From: Takakia lepidozioides
Taxonomy: Eukaryota; Streptophyta; Takakiopsida; Takakiales; Takakiaceae
Assembly (NCBI GenBank): GCA_030704615.1
Contig: CM060732.1
Location: 55,347,053-55,411,052, forward strand
DNA length: 64,000 nucleotides
Reading direction: 5' to 3'
Shown piece after piece: positions 10,740 to 22,979 of the stretch. Every line of letters begins with the position of its first letter. Positions within the stretch are counted from its first letter, which is position 1. A model generated the notes under the pieces. That model searched no databases and was not told where the DNA came from. It saw only the letters and a list, made by a program, of their open reading frames with translations. The translations under genes were made by a program, and so were the position numbers.

Positions 10740-12880
10740 CAGGAGGCTCAGCCTAAACCCCTGCTCCTCTTGGGGTATACAACAGATGGATGCTTGTGCG
10801 GAGGGATTTCTGCAGGAAATCTGGAAAGCCTGAACAATTTCCTGAACCAACGTAAGTCCCAGTACTGGATAAACCCCTCACAAATGTAGGTCTATCGCCT
10901 CTTCTGCTGCCCAACCATGGATGTGGGGTCGATGGCCACGACACTATGGCAAACAACGTCTCATGAGTACTCAGGACCAGCAAGAACATAGTCTCTCCCT
11001 GCGCCACTATTCACCAACTTTCAACCACTTTCACAAACTTTATCGAGGCTGAGCCTAAAGCCCTGGCCATGTTGGGGTCTGATTGTTGGGCAGGTCATAC
11101 TCAGCAGATTCATGCATGTGTGAAGGACTTTCTAGAGGAATTCTGGAAAGTCTGAACAATGTCGAACATAGTCTCTCCCTTCAGCTCTGTTCACCAACTT
11201 TCAAGAGGTTAAAGAAACTGCGATCCATGCTGAGTTTAAAACCCTGGCCATGTGGGGGTCTGATTGCTGGGCAGGTCACCCTCAGCAGGTTGATGCATGT
11301 TTGAACGACTTTCTACAGGAATGAAGCAAAGTTTCAACAATCTCCTCAACCATTTTTTGTATACCAACATAAGTCCCACTACTGTACTGAACCCCTCACG
11401 AAGGTAGGTCTATCGCCTCTTCTTCTGCCCAAGAATGGATGCGGGGTCTATGGCCACAACGTTGTGGCAAAGAACGTATCATGAGTACTCAGAAACATGT
11501 CGAACATAGCTGCGACCTGCACCTCTGTTCACCAACTTTCAAGAGGTTTAACAAACTGCGATCCAAGCTGAGTCTATAACTCTGGCCATGTGGGGGTATG
11601 ATTGCTGGGCAAGTCACACTCAGCAGATTTATGCATGTGTCAAGGACTTTCTAGAGGAACGAAGCAAAATTTCAACAATGTCCTGAACCAATTTTGTATA
11701 CCAACATAAGTCCCACTACTGGACTGAACCCCTCACGAAGGAGGTCTATCGCCTCTTCTTCAGCCCAAGAATGGATGCGAGAATGGATGGAGCAGCCCAA
11801 ATTTCCAAGAGGGGGGGTAGCAAATGATGTGGTGTCTGTGTGGGTGTGAAGCAGTGAGAGCTGTGGGGGCAGCAATACAGCATTGGGAGGGGATCATGGC
11901 CTTGCCCCAGGCAAGAGGGCCATTGCACCAATTTAGCTACCACATGACCACTGGTTGAAACAGGTAGTTAGTAGAGAGAGAGAGTCAGAAGGAGAGTAGA
12001 GATACATGAGCTAGAGGTGTTGTGGAACCTGGGTGGGTGGTTGAATGTGTGGGCAACAATGTCCAAGGATGTTGTAAGCTGCAGGGAGAGGGGGTTGTAG
12101 TACCAGTACTTACTGGCGTAGAAGCTACGGAATAGGGAGGGCAGACTGCAGATTGAAGATGAGCAAGAGGGTCCTGTATATGAGAGGGTAGTATGGGTTT
12201 ATGGGTGTTAAAGAAGACCTTAATGTACTGGATAACATAGCAGCTCTGAGGCATGCATGTAGTACATACAGCAGGGTGTGTTAAGCTGGTGTAAGGCAAG
12301 AGGTGGGGAGTGTGGAGGGGGGAAATTACCATGAATTTGTAATGTGTGTTGATGCAGGTGCTAGTGTACGACAGATCTGGTGGTGTTAATAGTGGTGGGA
12401 CAGCATACAGTCTCACATCATCGAGTGTAGTCTGGCCGGTCCGTTGGAAGGGGGCTGGGCAAGACTTGGTCAGCTGCAGGTCACCCCCAGCAGGTTGATG
12501 CATATGTGAAGGACTTTCTAGAGGAATGACAAAGCTGCAACAATCTCCTGAACCAATTTTGTATACCAACATAAGTCCCAGAACTGGACTGAACCCCTCA
12601 CAAAGATAGGTCTATCGCCTCTTCTTCTGCCCAAGAATGGATGCGGGGTCTATGGCCCCAATGCTATGGCAACCAACGTCTCAGAGTATTCAGTACCATG
12701 TCAAACATAGTCTCTTCATGCACATCTGTTCACCAACTTTCACCCACTTTCACAAACTTTTTGGAGGCCGAGCCTAAAGCCCTGGCCATGTTGGGGTTTG
12801 ATTGTTGGGTGGGTCACACTCAGCAGATTCATGCGTGTATGAAGGACTTTCTAGAGGAATGAAGGAAAGCCTGAACCAAG
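10740..12880. repeat. Degenerate tandem array
   Basis: At least six diverged copies of a unit containing an aaggactttctagagga-like word occur, near 10797, 11122, 11300, 11640, 12508 and 12842. A companion word (aggtctatcgcctcttct) recurs near 10888, 11404, 11738 and 12607. Unit spacing varies from about 180 to 340 bp. One copy contains a perfect 16-bp palindrome, gccacaacgttgtggc (11453-11468). The array is interrupted by unrelated DNA at about 11780-12465. Confidence 0.75.
11780..12465. other. Purine-rich insertion in the array
   Basis: Array sequence stops after a ccaagaatggatgcg word and resumes near 12470 with ctgcaggtcaccc. The DNA between is strongly purine-biased on the plus strand (pyrimidine-rich on the minus). 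A minus-strand open frame covers most of it, but its Pro/Thr/Ser/His-rich content looks like a consequence of base composition. Confidence 0.5.
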
Positions 12881-13056
12881 AGTCTTCAACTCATACCAAC
12901 TCTGAGAGAAGTAATTGTTACAACATGCATGTACTATATGTCTGAAGCAGACTTTCATGTACAAACCCCGAAATAGGGAGGCACAAAGCGAGAGTCTGGT
13001 GCAATGAATTCAGCCAGTACCAAGTCTTCAATGAAAACATGAGAGTCTTACAATCT

Positions 13057-13536
13057 CTAACCATTCAGTCCTGCATAGCTGCGGATCTCATCCTCCAAAA
13101 ACCCCTTAGAGGGGTCTACGACTATTATGTCCCTCTTACTTTCTGGGATGAGTTCCAGAAACTCTTGTACCCATCCCTCTCCCATATCTACATGGTACCC
13201 CCAATCCACAACACCCTCCCCTTCATAGCGGCTGCTTGTGTGGTGCCAGGTCTTCAAAACAAGCCTGTCCACGAAACCTAACAGCACATTGCATAAAACC
13301 ACAGCTCCTTGCTCCTCTTCATCCATTGTGTAGAAACACTTCAGGTTGCCCATGTGGACTGTCATTGTCCTGACTCCTCCCTGGATTATGTGAACCCACA
13401 CTTTGTCCTGCCCTTCTTCCGTTTGCACCTTTTCAAGAAGGCGCAAGATGACCTCATGGGGAATGTGGGCTGGCAATTCTTCAAATCCTGCATAAATCTT
13501 CCGCAGCCTGAAAGCTACACCCGCCCCAAATCCCAT
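13057..13536 (-). CDS. Hypothetical protein or exon, 159 aa
   Basis: The function is unknown. The minus-strand frame has balanced composition, with segments such as IPHEVILRLLEKVQTEEGQD, VWVHIIQGGVRTMTVHMG and FLELIPESKRDIIVVDPSKG. It reads like real protein and not random translation. The frame stays open a few codons upstream of the ATG (to about 13563), so it may be an internal or last exon. No domain is recognised and no neighbouring exon was identified. Confidence 0.4.
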   Translation of the reverse strand: MGFGAGVAFRLRKIYAGFEELPAHIPHEVILRLLEKVQTEEGQDKVWVHIIQGGVRTMTVHMGNLKCFYTMDEEEQGAVVLCNVLLGFVDRLVLKTWHHTSSRYEGEGVVDWGYHVDMGEGWVQEFLELIPESKRDIIVVDPSKGFLEDEIRSYAGLNG

Positions 13537-13879
13537 TGCAACCTTCAGCTTGATAGAGTAGTCCCCTCAGAATCTGAGAAGTATTATAGTGTGTGGAGAA
13601 GATGACTCCAAAGAGCTATGACAATCTTAGAAGAACACCAGGAAAACAATGTATATTGGAGACGACTTGGGTAACCCTAAGATAACAACAGAACTTCCAG
13701 ATACTCCCTCTTGAAAGAGCTGATGTGAAGAAAAACAACGATGAATCACATGAAACACAGAATGACCCTGTGCTTATATTCAATTTTTTGACCTGCTCTT
13801 CCACAAGGTCTCAGTGGGACAAACGTGAACTCCCCCCCAGCAGAAAAAGCACCTATGTATATCCCATCGAGGGTTGCAC

Positions 13880-14210
13880 TGTGTAACGGCTGCACCGTTA
13901 CACATGGCATTTGCATCCGTTTGTCATCCATCCGTTTTGTGTAGTCATCCCATGGAACGATGAAGTCTGTAACGTCGGCACGGTTACACATGAAGTTTCG
14001 TCCATTCTTCTGTCAGTTGTCTTTTCATCCGCCAACCATCATCCGACACTATCATTCTCAATCCTCATGTTCTGCCGTTGTTCATCCCATCGACGGATGA
14101 AATATGTGTGCATGATCGGTTACACATGATTGTCCATCCGTTCTTTTCTCAATTGCCTTTTCCTCCGCAAATCATCATCCATCTATCGCCTCCTCAAACC
14201 TCATGTTGTT
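13880..14210. repeat. Short degenerate repeats with ggttacacatg word
   Basis: The word (c)ggttacacatg followed by a tccatccgt-type pyrimidine stretch occurs near 13895, 13980 and 14118. The first is part of a hairpin, gtgtaacgg / ccgttacac, at 13881-13903. The rest of 13540-14780 shows no supported gene. Confidence 0.45.
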
Positions 14211-14789
14211 TTGGCGCGTAAGAGGAAGGTGTGCTTGAATGTACCTGTGGAGGCTGTTTCAGTTGGACAGTATTATGGCTAATGGCGTTGGTATGTCCAC
14301 AGAACCGTCGCAGATCATTGTGTACTCTGCTCAGTTGCAAGTTCATCTTCTTATGATCCCTGTTGTGATGATGCAGTGTGTGTTTACATGAGTGTTGTGG
14401 AGAAAATGTGTCATATGTTTAGTTTCTTCAGTTCTCAAAATCAGTAATGTATATCTTCATTGTTTTTGAAGGAGGCAGTATACATTGGAGGTGAACCTCA
14501 CTCGTTCGAGACGTTTGCTGGTTAAGCGTCCTCATGAAGATTTTGCTTTTGGAATGTTGATGAATGCTTTCCCAATTGGTCTAGGCCGGGGGTGGCAGTG
14601 TAGCAAGGTTGGCGGTTTCGCAGCTGTAGTTGTTGGTGACCTAGCAGACCGCATTTGAACTGGCATATGTTCAATCGCAACTTAAGTCGCAACTGAAAAA
14701 AGCACACTCGCACTTACGTTTGGGCAAAGGCAGACACATTTCAGTGCGTTTGTTTTTTGTACCGGGGTTTCCAACTTCCTTTGGGCTGC

Positions 14790-17700
14790 TTTTCATTACA
14801 AACTCAGGTCATGGCATACTATTCAGGTACGAATGGCAGTCTTATTGAAGTTGCCAGTCTCAATCAATGGCCATTTATTAGCTTCATTCCCTCTGCAGCG
14901 CTCAGTGAGGCAAGGGTGCCCCCTCTCACCTTTCCTATTTCTGGTGGTGGCAGATACACTCGGCTACATGCTACAGCAAAATCAGACTCCATTGGATAGA
15001 ATGGTTGCCCAGTAGTGATGCGAAGTGGTTGCCATCTTCCTGTGTCTGACTTCCATCTTTGACTTCTGTTTAATTTCTACATGTTTTGTTTGAATGCCTA
15101 CAATAAAGTGAGAGTTTTTTTGTTCACAAAAAATTCACTGCAAGTTAAGGGGTAGCATGTAGTTTCAGTTGGAGGCCATACAGAACTTTTCCTGGCTTGC
15201 ATGCTCTTTACATTACATTGCTCCATATGTCCAAATTTTGTTGACTAAATTGATAGGATGTACTCACAAGACGTTGTTTACCAGAGCCTTGTGGCCATAG
15301 ACCCCGTTTCTTGGTGGACTCAATGTTCGTTGATGATACCTTTTTAATGTTGCAAGCCACCCCGGAAAACTTGGACCAGGCGGGGTTTACCTTGAACAAG
15401 TTTTGTGCAGCATCTGGATTCAAAGTAAACTAGAATAAGACTTCAGGTTTGCTGGTAGGGAACCTCTCAAAATCCACAATGGGATCCCCGCCCGCATGGG
15501 GAATGGATCAAGGGCTAAGGTGGCTCAAACCTGGGGAGACCACCACACTATTGGGCTACACATATGGAATTGGTCTGACAGACCAACAGATTTTTGCTGC
15601 CACAATGACCAACTTGAAGAGGAAACTGACTTACTAGGGTTCCAAACATCTCTCAATTACAGGTAGAGCCCTTGTAGCTAATCAGATTCATTCAGCTGGA
15701 TTATGGTATTATGCTTCTTCCTGGCGCCCAAGCTCTAAACAGATTCAGGAAATCAAGGGCCTGCTTAGGAACTTTGTCTGAGGAGCCGAGACCTCATCCC
15801 AAAACAAACGACCGCTTGTAGCCTGGGCCCAAATCTGTTTACCCAAAAAAAAGGGGGGGTTAGGGATACTCGATCCAGAAACACAGATTGTAGCTCTTCT
15901 TGGCAAATGGATACCCAGGTTTCTAGGGCCGGAGGGGGGATGGTGGAAATTCTTGGTCTATGACCACATTACAAAATCCTCCCCTCTCAAGACCACCCCA
16001 TGGAGCCCCTCCCTACGTTGGCTCACTCAAGGATTTAATCTGAAGACACTGGGATACGCTCTAAGATCTAACATCTGGTCAGCCTGGGGGCGGCTAAGGA
16101 AACTGCTTGTAAAAGCCCAGCCAAGTACCTTCTACGAAGTTAAGAGACAACACTTGTTTCTAAACGACACTCCTCTGACCCCTTCTCAGAAAACTAGGCA
16201 AAAAGGTGGTCCAAATGGGACTGCCTTGGCATCAGACAAATTCATAACATATGGTTAGGGATTGGTTTCATATCTCTACAATCTATGGCTCAGGCTGTAG
16301 GCCTCGCAAGGGCCACAAAAGGCCACCAACAACTTGTTCAATCTGTACCAGTGCAGTGGTTGGCCACCCTTTCCGCAGGCCCTCCGGAACCAGTCCCAAA
16401 ATCTTGGGCACTCATCATACTTCACAACCAGCTTACCATTGTTTTTGTAGATGACATATCCATAAATGACATAGCTGTTTTCACATTCGCCATCAACACC
16501 ACCTCCCTAAGACTCACACTTACCTCTACAGAACCTTTGACAATCCAAACTATGCCTCTCATCCCAATTCGTGTCTGCTGCTGAACAGCCATAGATAAGG
16601 GTATGAATCCCTAGCCACCCCTCACTATCACCACTAGAGCTTGGCTAGCAACCAACTCCTTTGTATGGATTTTGGGTAGGCCACTGGCAGAATTGGATAT
16701 TGACCCTTCTGAATGGTTATGGAAATTCAACACCACCCCATAACCCTTCTTTGCATACACAACAAAAAAGGGCTACAAAGCCCTGTCAATCACCCAACCC
16801 ATGAACAAGAAATGGGAATCAAAATGAGGGCTCTACAACTTCCGCGATGAAAACTGGAAAATCATTGGGGGCTCAGTGTGGATCAAAACCCGGCCATCAA
16901 AGATAGCAACTTTCCTTTGGCAGGTTGTTAATAGAGTTCTCAAAGTGGGGGAATGCCTACAGTTTCAGGGAGCCCTCTTGTGTGCTTGCTGTTCCACTGC
17001 AATTTTGGAATCCATCGAACATTACCTTCTCTCATGTCAAGCACCAGCCAAAATCTGGCCATATGTTAAGTCATTCTATAGATATTGGGACAGAAGACAG
17101 CTCACGGATACAGACCTCCTTCTTAACTATGACCCAGCTTCCAAGAATAGAACCCTAAATTGCCCAGTGTTTGAAACCCTCAGAGCCTCTACAATGTGGC
17201 ACTTATAGAAACTACGTTGTAAGAACACTTTCCAAGGCCACACAACAACAACATCCTCTCTCCTTGCCACTGTATTTTGGGACTTACAAACTGAGGCTAG
17301 GAAAGCATGGGGGAAACTTTGTGCAGACATTGAATGTGACGCCACGAATGCAGCTGTGCTCCACATGAAGTTTCAACACACCTGGGGCAGACAGGGCCTC
17401 ATATGCAGCAGCCCTGTGCAAGACCAATGCAGCTGGAACGAGCTCCCCCCTCAAGCCTGGCGAGATCTTCGTGCACCACTCCACTCTTTCCCCGGAGTTT
17501 GAACAGGACATTAACTGGAAACATCAAAAACCTTCATCGACTGCTTCTAAGCTGCACTATAGATAGATCTCTCTCTCAGCCCCCCCCTTATTCAAAGATC
17601 TTCTTTTTCTCTCCCGACATCGCTATCCCTGCGTCATCGTAGACAGGGTAGGGTATGTGTTGTTAAGATTTAGGTCTCGGGCAGAGAGCCCTGTTTTTTG

Positions 17701-17900
17701 GTCTCTTGGACTTTCCTCCAACCGGAGGTGTTTGGCTCATGGATCACGGATCTTTGTGTAAGTGTCCATCAGTAGTGGCACGGTATTTTGTTCTCCAGAC
17801 TTAATCTCCATCAAGAGTTGATTGGCTCTTAATACACTGAATACGGTGTGTGTGCCTTATGGCGACAACGGGGTTTTAATTTTTTTCCCCACAATAATTA
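14790..17900 (+). mobile_element. LINE (L1-type), 5'-truncated and decayed
   Basis: This is the reverse-transcriptase ORF of a non-LTR retrotransposon. Visible in order are RSVRQGCPLSPFLFLVVADT (about 14891-14950), the catalytic box as FVDDTFLML (about 15328), thumb-region text (KKKGGLGILDPETQIVALLG, near 15847), and a zinc-binding RT domain with paired Cys and the ESIEHYLLSC motif (about 16876-17110). The C-terminal text, near 17360-17500, has a close relative in the LINE fragment at 38911-39700. In-frame stops and frameshifts are frequent, and about 300 bp at 15015-15315 does not fit the RT. The 3' UTR (acggtgtgtgtgccttatgg near 17848) ends in an A-rich (AAT)n stretch. Confidence 0.8.
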
Positions 17901-17999
17901 TCAATAAAGTAACAAGGGATTCATTTAAAATAATAATAATAAAAATAATAAAAATGGAAGGAATGTAATATCCACGCAACAGGCTGTACGTTGGAGAGG

Positions 18000-19700
18000 G
18001 TTTCCATGTCCAAATCGATTATTAGGTCACTCCCAACAACGTTCCAACGAAGCACTACACCGATCTTGCGTCCCTCTACCAGTTTGACTACATGCAAATG
18101 GGTTCCACTTCATTACAATGGTCTGCATCATTACAATGATATGCACGCTCACTACAGGCTGCCTTGCTACCGCCAGCTAGCTATCAAATGCAACCCTAGA
18201 GCGGCTGTGCGGGATGCAGATTTGAAGGATAGGCTAACGCTTAACCCCAACTGTCTTTCTGGCAGACATTTACTCTGCCTTACAACTCCCTAGCTGCACT
18301 CTCTGGACTCCCCGGTTTGGTCCCTCCCCCCACTATGCCCATCTACCACTTCTCTGGCCTCCTACGACACAGGTACGTTCCCACATACCTCTCTCCCCCC
18401 TCATCCCCCTCTTCCTAACTTGTGGCCTCTCCCAATCGTTGCAGACCTCAAAACGCTGCCCTCGCCTACGTGCCCAATATCTACACAAATGCTACTCACG
18501 AAGGTACAGCATCAGACATTTATCCTATTGCCACCTGCTTCTCGGTATACATCCGCCAGGGTATATTCTCGTGTTACCCTACTCTTGTTTATATCTAGTT
18601 GCAATGCCCCGACCCTCTACATAATTGACACTCAAACTCTCACCCTCACACCCGTTCTCCCCAAATGTTCACTGCTCCAACACCCACAATTGTACCCAAC
18701 ACTTAACTCATCTTACCACCAGGGTTGGCCACACATCCCGGTATCCATACATACATTGTGCTCAAAACTGGCCCAATCTCATCTTATACAGTAGCGGGTA
18801 TGATCTTTACTTTTATAAATGTGTTGTTGCCTTACTGGGATATTCCCACTATACAGACTACTCATGCCCACTTAAGGGTCTACAGGCCAGCTCTTGAGCT
18901 CGCAGATACTCACACCGGATCTTGTTGTGCGGATCTCAGGCTGTCTTCATCTCCCTGGCTAGACCAAAAATGCACCAACCCCACATCAAGTACTCCGTCT
19001 CCCGGTATTCTCTTACCCACTCCACTCATCACTTGTCACAAGCGAAACATTCCCCACATGGCAAGGGACTCCCACAACAACATGCCGAGCTTTCACACGG
19101 CCTATCCACATAATTCTCTATCAGCAACTGTGCCGCATATTCTCCCAACTATTATGCATGTGCTCTTTCTCCCAATGCCTGCTCCACCCACCTCCCACCC
19201 TACTGGTACTGATACCCCGTGGTGGTGTCCCTGTGTCGTTGGTGCTTACAGGTACCCAATGGATTCTGGTGCACACAAGCCAAAGGACCTTCATATACCC
19301 ATAGCTCACCCCTGGCATCGCCACCCCGACAGTTCCTCTGCCGCCTCCCGACACTTACCCCAGTCAGTTCCTCCCGCAACTCTTAATGTTATGCTCAACA
19401 AAAACTGGCTACACTACCGGTAAGTACCCCACCCACCTTTATACTCTCCTAACATGCTCAATCAAAGTTGTCAACGGTTCTCCAATTTTGCAGTGTCCAC
19501 TAGCTCTTCAATTGCACGCACCACACCACGGCTACTCCACAAGTGTCAGGCGCCACTCCATCATCAGCTCTCAAATATGCAAATGCCCAGTCATGCTTTG
19601 CAGTCCTCCCTCAACCAGTATCACCTACACGCCATTGAGCCATTGATTTTAAGAGAAATAACAATTCCAGAATCCATACTCACTAGATCCGTGGCATAAT
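18000..19700. other. Pyrimidine-rich, strand-asymmetric DNA
   Basis: The plus strand is dominated by C, T and A with little G for about 1.7 kb. Long open frames (notably 18725-19423) are rich in Pro, Thr, Ser, His and Tyr, as expected from composition alone, and have no motif. The content is similar in style, though not clearly in sequence, to the minus strand of 11780-12465. Confidence 0.45.
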
Positions 19701-19861
19701 GTATCATAATAAACATATGACATACTCATCACTACATGTGAAGTGAAGATAGTATCACAAATTTATTTCTTTTATAATTCACATTACTATGTTGTGTTGT
19801 ATTTTGGTTTAATATAAAAATCAACTTACTCTAATACTTTATTATTTGAATATACTAGAGG

Positions 19862-21031
19862 ATGACAATCATGCCTAAGTTGCACCGTAACACTCGTACT
19901 TGGACCAAGCTCCAATGGGTGCAAACAACTATATTATTAGTATGTATGTTAATTATTTTATTTTGGCAAACAAACATAAGACTACTCTTTATGCCAGACT
20001 CATATGCCAATGGAGCTTTTATTATTTTTCCATTACATAGTAATTATCCTAGTAGTGAGTCGATCCAAATTTCAAACCTACTTGATAAAAACAAAGCTCA
20101 ATATAGAATGATGTTCAGTAATATTAACAATGCGGCATTATTCATGTCCCGAATATCTTAAATTATTTGTGTAGATAGGTTTTTGTTTTATCTAAGGGCC
20201 TTAATCAGACATGAATAATGGTTGGCTTATTATAATACCATTACATGTATTTAGTTTATAACATATTTAATTGATGTAACATATAATAAAATAACATTGT
20301 ATTTGTAGGGAGCAAATGAACTCTATGAACCGACCTTATCTAGTGAATTGTCGAACTGACTCAAACTGTCAAAGGATACAAGCGGAAATTAATTTAGATG
20401 AAGATCACTTTGGTTGTGATGCGAATTCGTCTTACTCTTGTGGATATGGAGCTTATTATGCGGATGGTTACACTTCTTTTGGTTATGTGATGCAAGATGT
20501 TATTACTGTAGACCTTATTGAACATGTAGCTGCTAAGAAAACAACTTTGTCCCCTCGTATTTATCTGGGGTAAATATCGCATGTCATGGATCCAATTGTC
20601 ATATTGTTATGACATTTCATTATTTGATCTTACAAAGTTATAAGATCTCATGTGGAATGAATGTTTTTCCTTTCAATTATAAATTATTACAATAGCTATA
20701 TATATTTTAAATATTAATAAAAATATTACGTAATTAGAATTAATGAATAAATTACCAACATCGACAGATGTGGGGTTCGACAAAATCCGGCTATCGAAGG
20801 TGATGTTGACATGGTTGTAAAAGATGGAATGCTTGGCTTAAGTGGATCCAACACTGCACTACCTGGACAATTAAAATTGTATGGTATCATTGGAAAGAAT
20901 ACACTAGGGCATTGCTTCAGTGATCGAGGACTTGATCAATCAGGTTATCTATTTATTGGAAATCATGTTATTACAAGAAGACCACAAGTAGTTTGGACCA
21001 ATTTGGTCCATGAACCTCAAAATTCATGGTA
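19862..21031 (+). pseudogene. Aspartic protease (A1), 5' exons
   Basis: Three exons of a nepenthesin-like protease are visible. Exon 1 (from 19862) encodes a basic start, a hydrophobic signal/anchor segment (TTILLVCMLIILFW) and a propeptide-like region. The second (about 20308-20572) has LYEPTLSS and, after an apparent frameshift, NCRTDSNCQ and then CGYGAYYADGYTSFGYVMQD, the flap region of A1 proteases. The third (20769-21031) gives CGVRQNP ... DGMLGLSGSN ... GHCFS. The exon with the first catalytic DTGS was not found. The gene continues at 28055-28422 beyond a large insertion. With the frameshift and missing exons it is almost certainly dead. Confidence 0.7.
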
Positions 21032-21142
21032 AGATTTTTAAAACGAATTCCACAATACTTCTTTACTTTGTAACATGTTTAAGTAAAATTGTCCATTGAA
21101 TTCTTCTTGATACTACATATGTATTTCTTTTCTTTTGTTCAG

Positions 21143-21990
21143 TGCATTGATTATAGCACGGAAGCCCTACACCATGCTTATGAATCCAATCACATGCTAG
21201 CCTTGCTGATCTAGATTTTGAAAAAGCTTTTGATGTGGATTGGGCATTTTTGCTTAGAGGTTGGAGCCTTGGAGAAATCGGGTATTACAAGAGACTGCCT
21301 GGCATGAATTTAAATTCTGCTGTTTTCGTCTCCAATAAGGTCATAATCAACAACGCATTAAGGTTATCATCCTAAGTTCAGCCCTCCTTTGGACCTATAA
21401 CTCATGTTTCATTCCCAGTTTGAATGCAAACATAAAGTAATGCCTTGAACGTGGGGCGAGTGAGCCAAATTCGGTATGAGTACCAAACTTGTAGAAGTCA
21501 TGCTACTTGGGCACGATCTAATTCTCTAAAAGTTAAGAAACAGGGAGGGGGTGCAACCTGCTTTCTTATGCCCCTGTAGATCGGCAAAACGCCAATTGGG
21601 TACGAAACTCCTGTGACCCCTAGTTTTGGTAAAGAAAGGAGTTTCATCCAATCTTTTTTCCCTTCGTATTAGTTCGATCCCAAGTTTTGCAACCCATCCT
21701 CTATTTTGGCCAAAGTGGGGATACTCACCCCGAGTTTGTGGTATTTACGGATAACTTAATCGTAAATAACTTAATTATCTTCTTCTTTTCCTCTCCATAG
21801 ATCCGTGAAACAAGGCTGTCCGCTTGTTCTTGTTCTCTCCCTTAGAGCAACTGAGCATGCTTCTATGGGGTTTCCGGACTAGTCACCGCTAATTGTAGAA
21901 AGTCGGTGGCCACGTAAAAGACACTGCTTCAACTTCCCAATGACTTCTGCGGGGAGATGATCTCGGACTGATATGGTTACAAGATGGCCT
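21143..21990 (+). mobile_element. LINE fragment, RT core
   Basis: The text ALIIARKPYTMLMN precedes LADLDFEKAFDVDWAFL (about 21200-21250), which is the first catalytic-Asp motif of LINE reverse transcriptases. SVKQGCPL follows near 21798. Multiple stops separate them. The element lies directly downstream of the third aspartic-protease exon and begins the block that splits that gene. Confidence 0.65.
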
Positions 21991-22087
21991 AGCACACACT
22001 CTTTTTGGTCATTTGATCGGACATGATCTAACAAATCAACAACATTGTGCTATGGTCATAACAAAAATAATTAGTCATAGTTCAAAC

Positions 22088-22530
22088 TTAAGAAGAATGA
22101 CTGCGAGATGGAAAAAAGAAGTCCAATATCCATGTAGTAAAGGTGCTTGCACATTTCCATATAGTATTGACCAAAACACAGCGAAGAAGGCAGTGTGTGA
22201 TAGTCTCAGGAAGACGTTGAGCGCAAATGGAACATGGGATTGGAGCTGTTAGCATGAATTGGACACATGTAGTATGCGACAAACAAGTTTCCACATGAGA
22301 TTGGCTGCCTATCTTCTCTCTAGACATCCGCCCATATCGTTTTCCACTAAGTTGGAGCACCATGAGCATTTGAATTCCATAGAAAGTGGGGGCCTCAATA
22401 AAGAATAAGCCCCTATTAACCGTATAACCAAAAAATGGATCATCATTTTTGGACACCATTGCCGTGAGTCTTTGGATCAATTGGAGCTGGCTAAGTGGTG
22501 CTCATGGGGACCAACAAAATATCCTCAAGT
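22088..22530 (-). mobile_element. LINE fragment, zinc-binding RT domain
   Basis: The minus-strand frame contains PCSICAQRLPETITHCLLRC followed by NTIWKCAS, the Cys-x2-Cys ... His-x3-4-Cys pattern of the LINE zinc-binding domain. It fits the 3' continuation of the minus-strand LINE piece at 26133-26534, with Copia and piggyBac-like DNA between the two parts. Confidence 0.6.
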
Positions 22531-22532
22531 AC

Positions 22533-22960
22533 TTTTGGACTAGATTTTTGATGCGACATCTGGATAGTCTTTTTGACAGTAACTAGTCAACTAGTTACGC
22601 ACAGGTTACTTGTAACCAACTAGCAAAAGACTAGCTTATAAATAGGAGGTAACTGCACCACCACACCTATAACCAGTGGTGATTTAACTAGAACTCTTGT
22701 AAATCAACAACACTATCAGGCAGGTGGGAGAAGCAGTGGCCTGCAACTCTTTGTACATAGGGTTGGTGCAGAGCGGTCTCTTTCTCTCGTTGCCTTGTGA
22801 TCAGCATTCTTGTAGGTAGCACGGAAGGTGCTCTGTATGTATTTGTGTGAGCTGTAGACTATTTGATCGTAGCCTGTGGGTTGGATGCGCAAAGTAGCAG
22901 CAATTAGTTAGTTTGCTAGTAAAGTCAGCATTGTATTCCTTGACATGAGCAATACTAAAT
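22533..22960 (+). mobile_element. Copia LTR, apparently 5' copy
   Basis: The segment starts with tttggactagattt and shares cgacat(a/c)tgga, a cagtctt word, aactagttac and ttataaccaac-like words with 25358-25464. It contains tataaata near 22636 (possible LTR promoter). The right end is approximate. Confidence 0.55.
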
Positions 22961-22979
22961 CTGGTTATTGGTAAAAGAT

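Noticed and set aside
11985-12572. 195-codon minus-strand frame
   Set aside because: Same compositional origin; it also runs into the tandem array.
18725-19423. 232-codon plus-strand frame
   Set aside because: Pro/Thr/Ser/His-rich text explained by pyrimidine-rich DNA; no motif and no splice logic.
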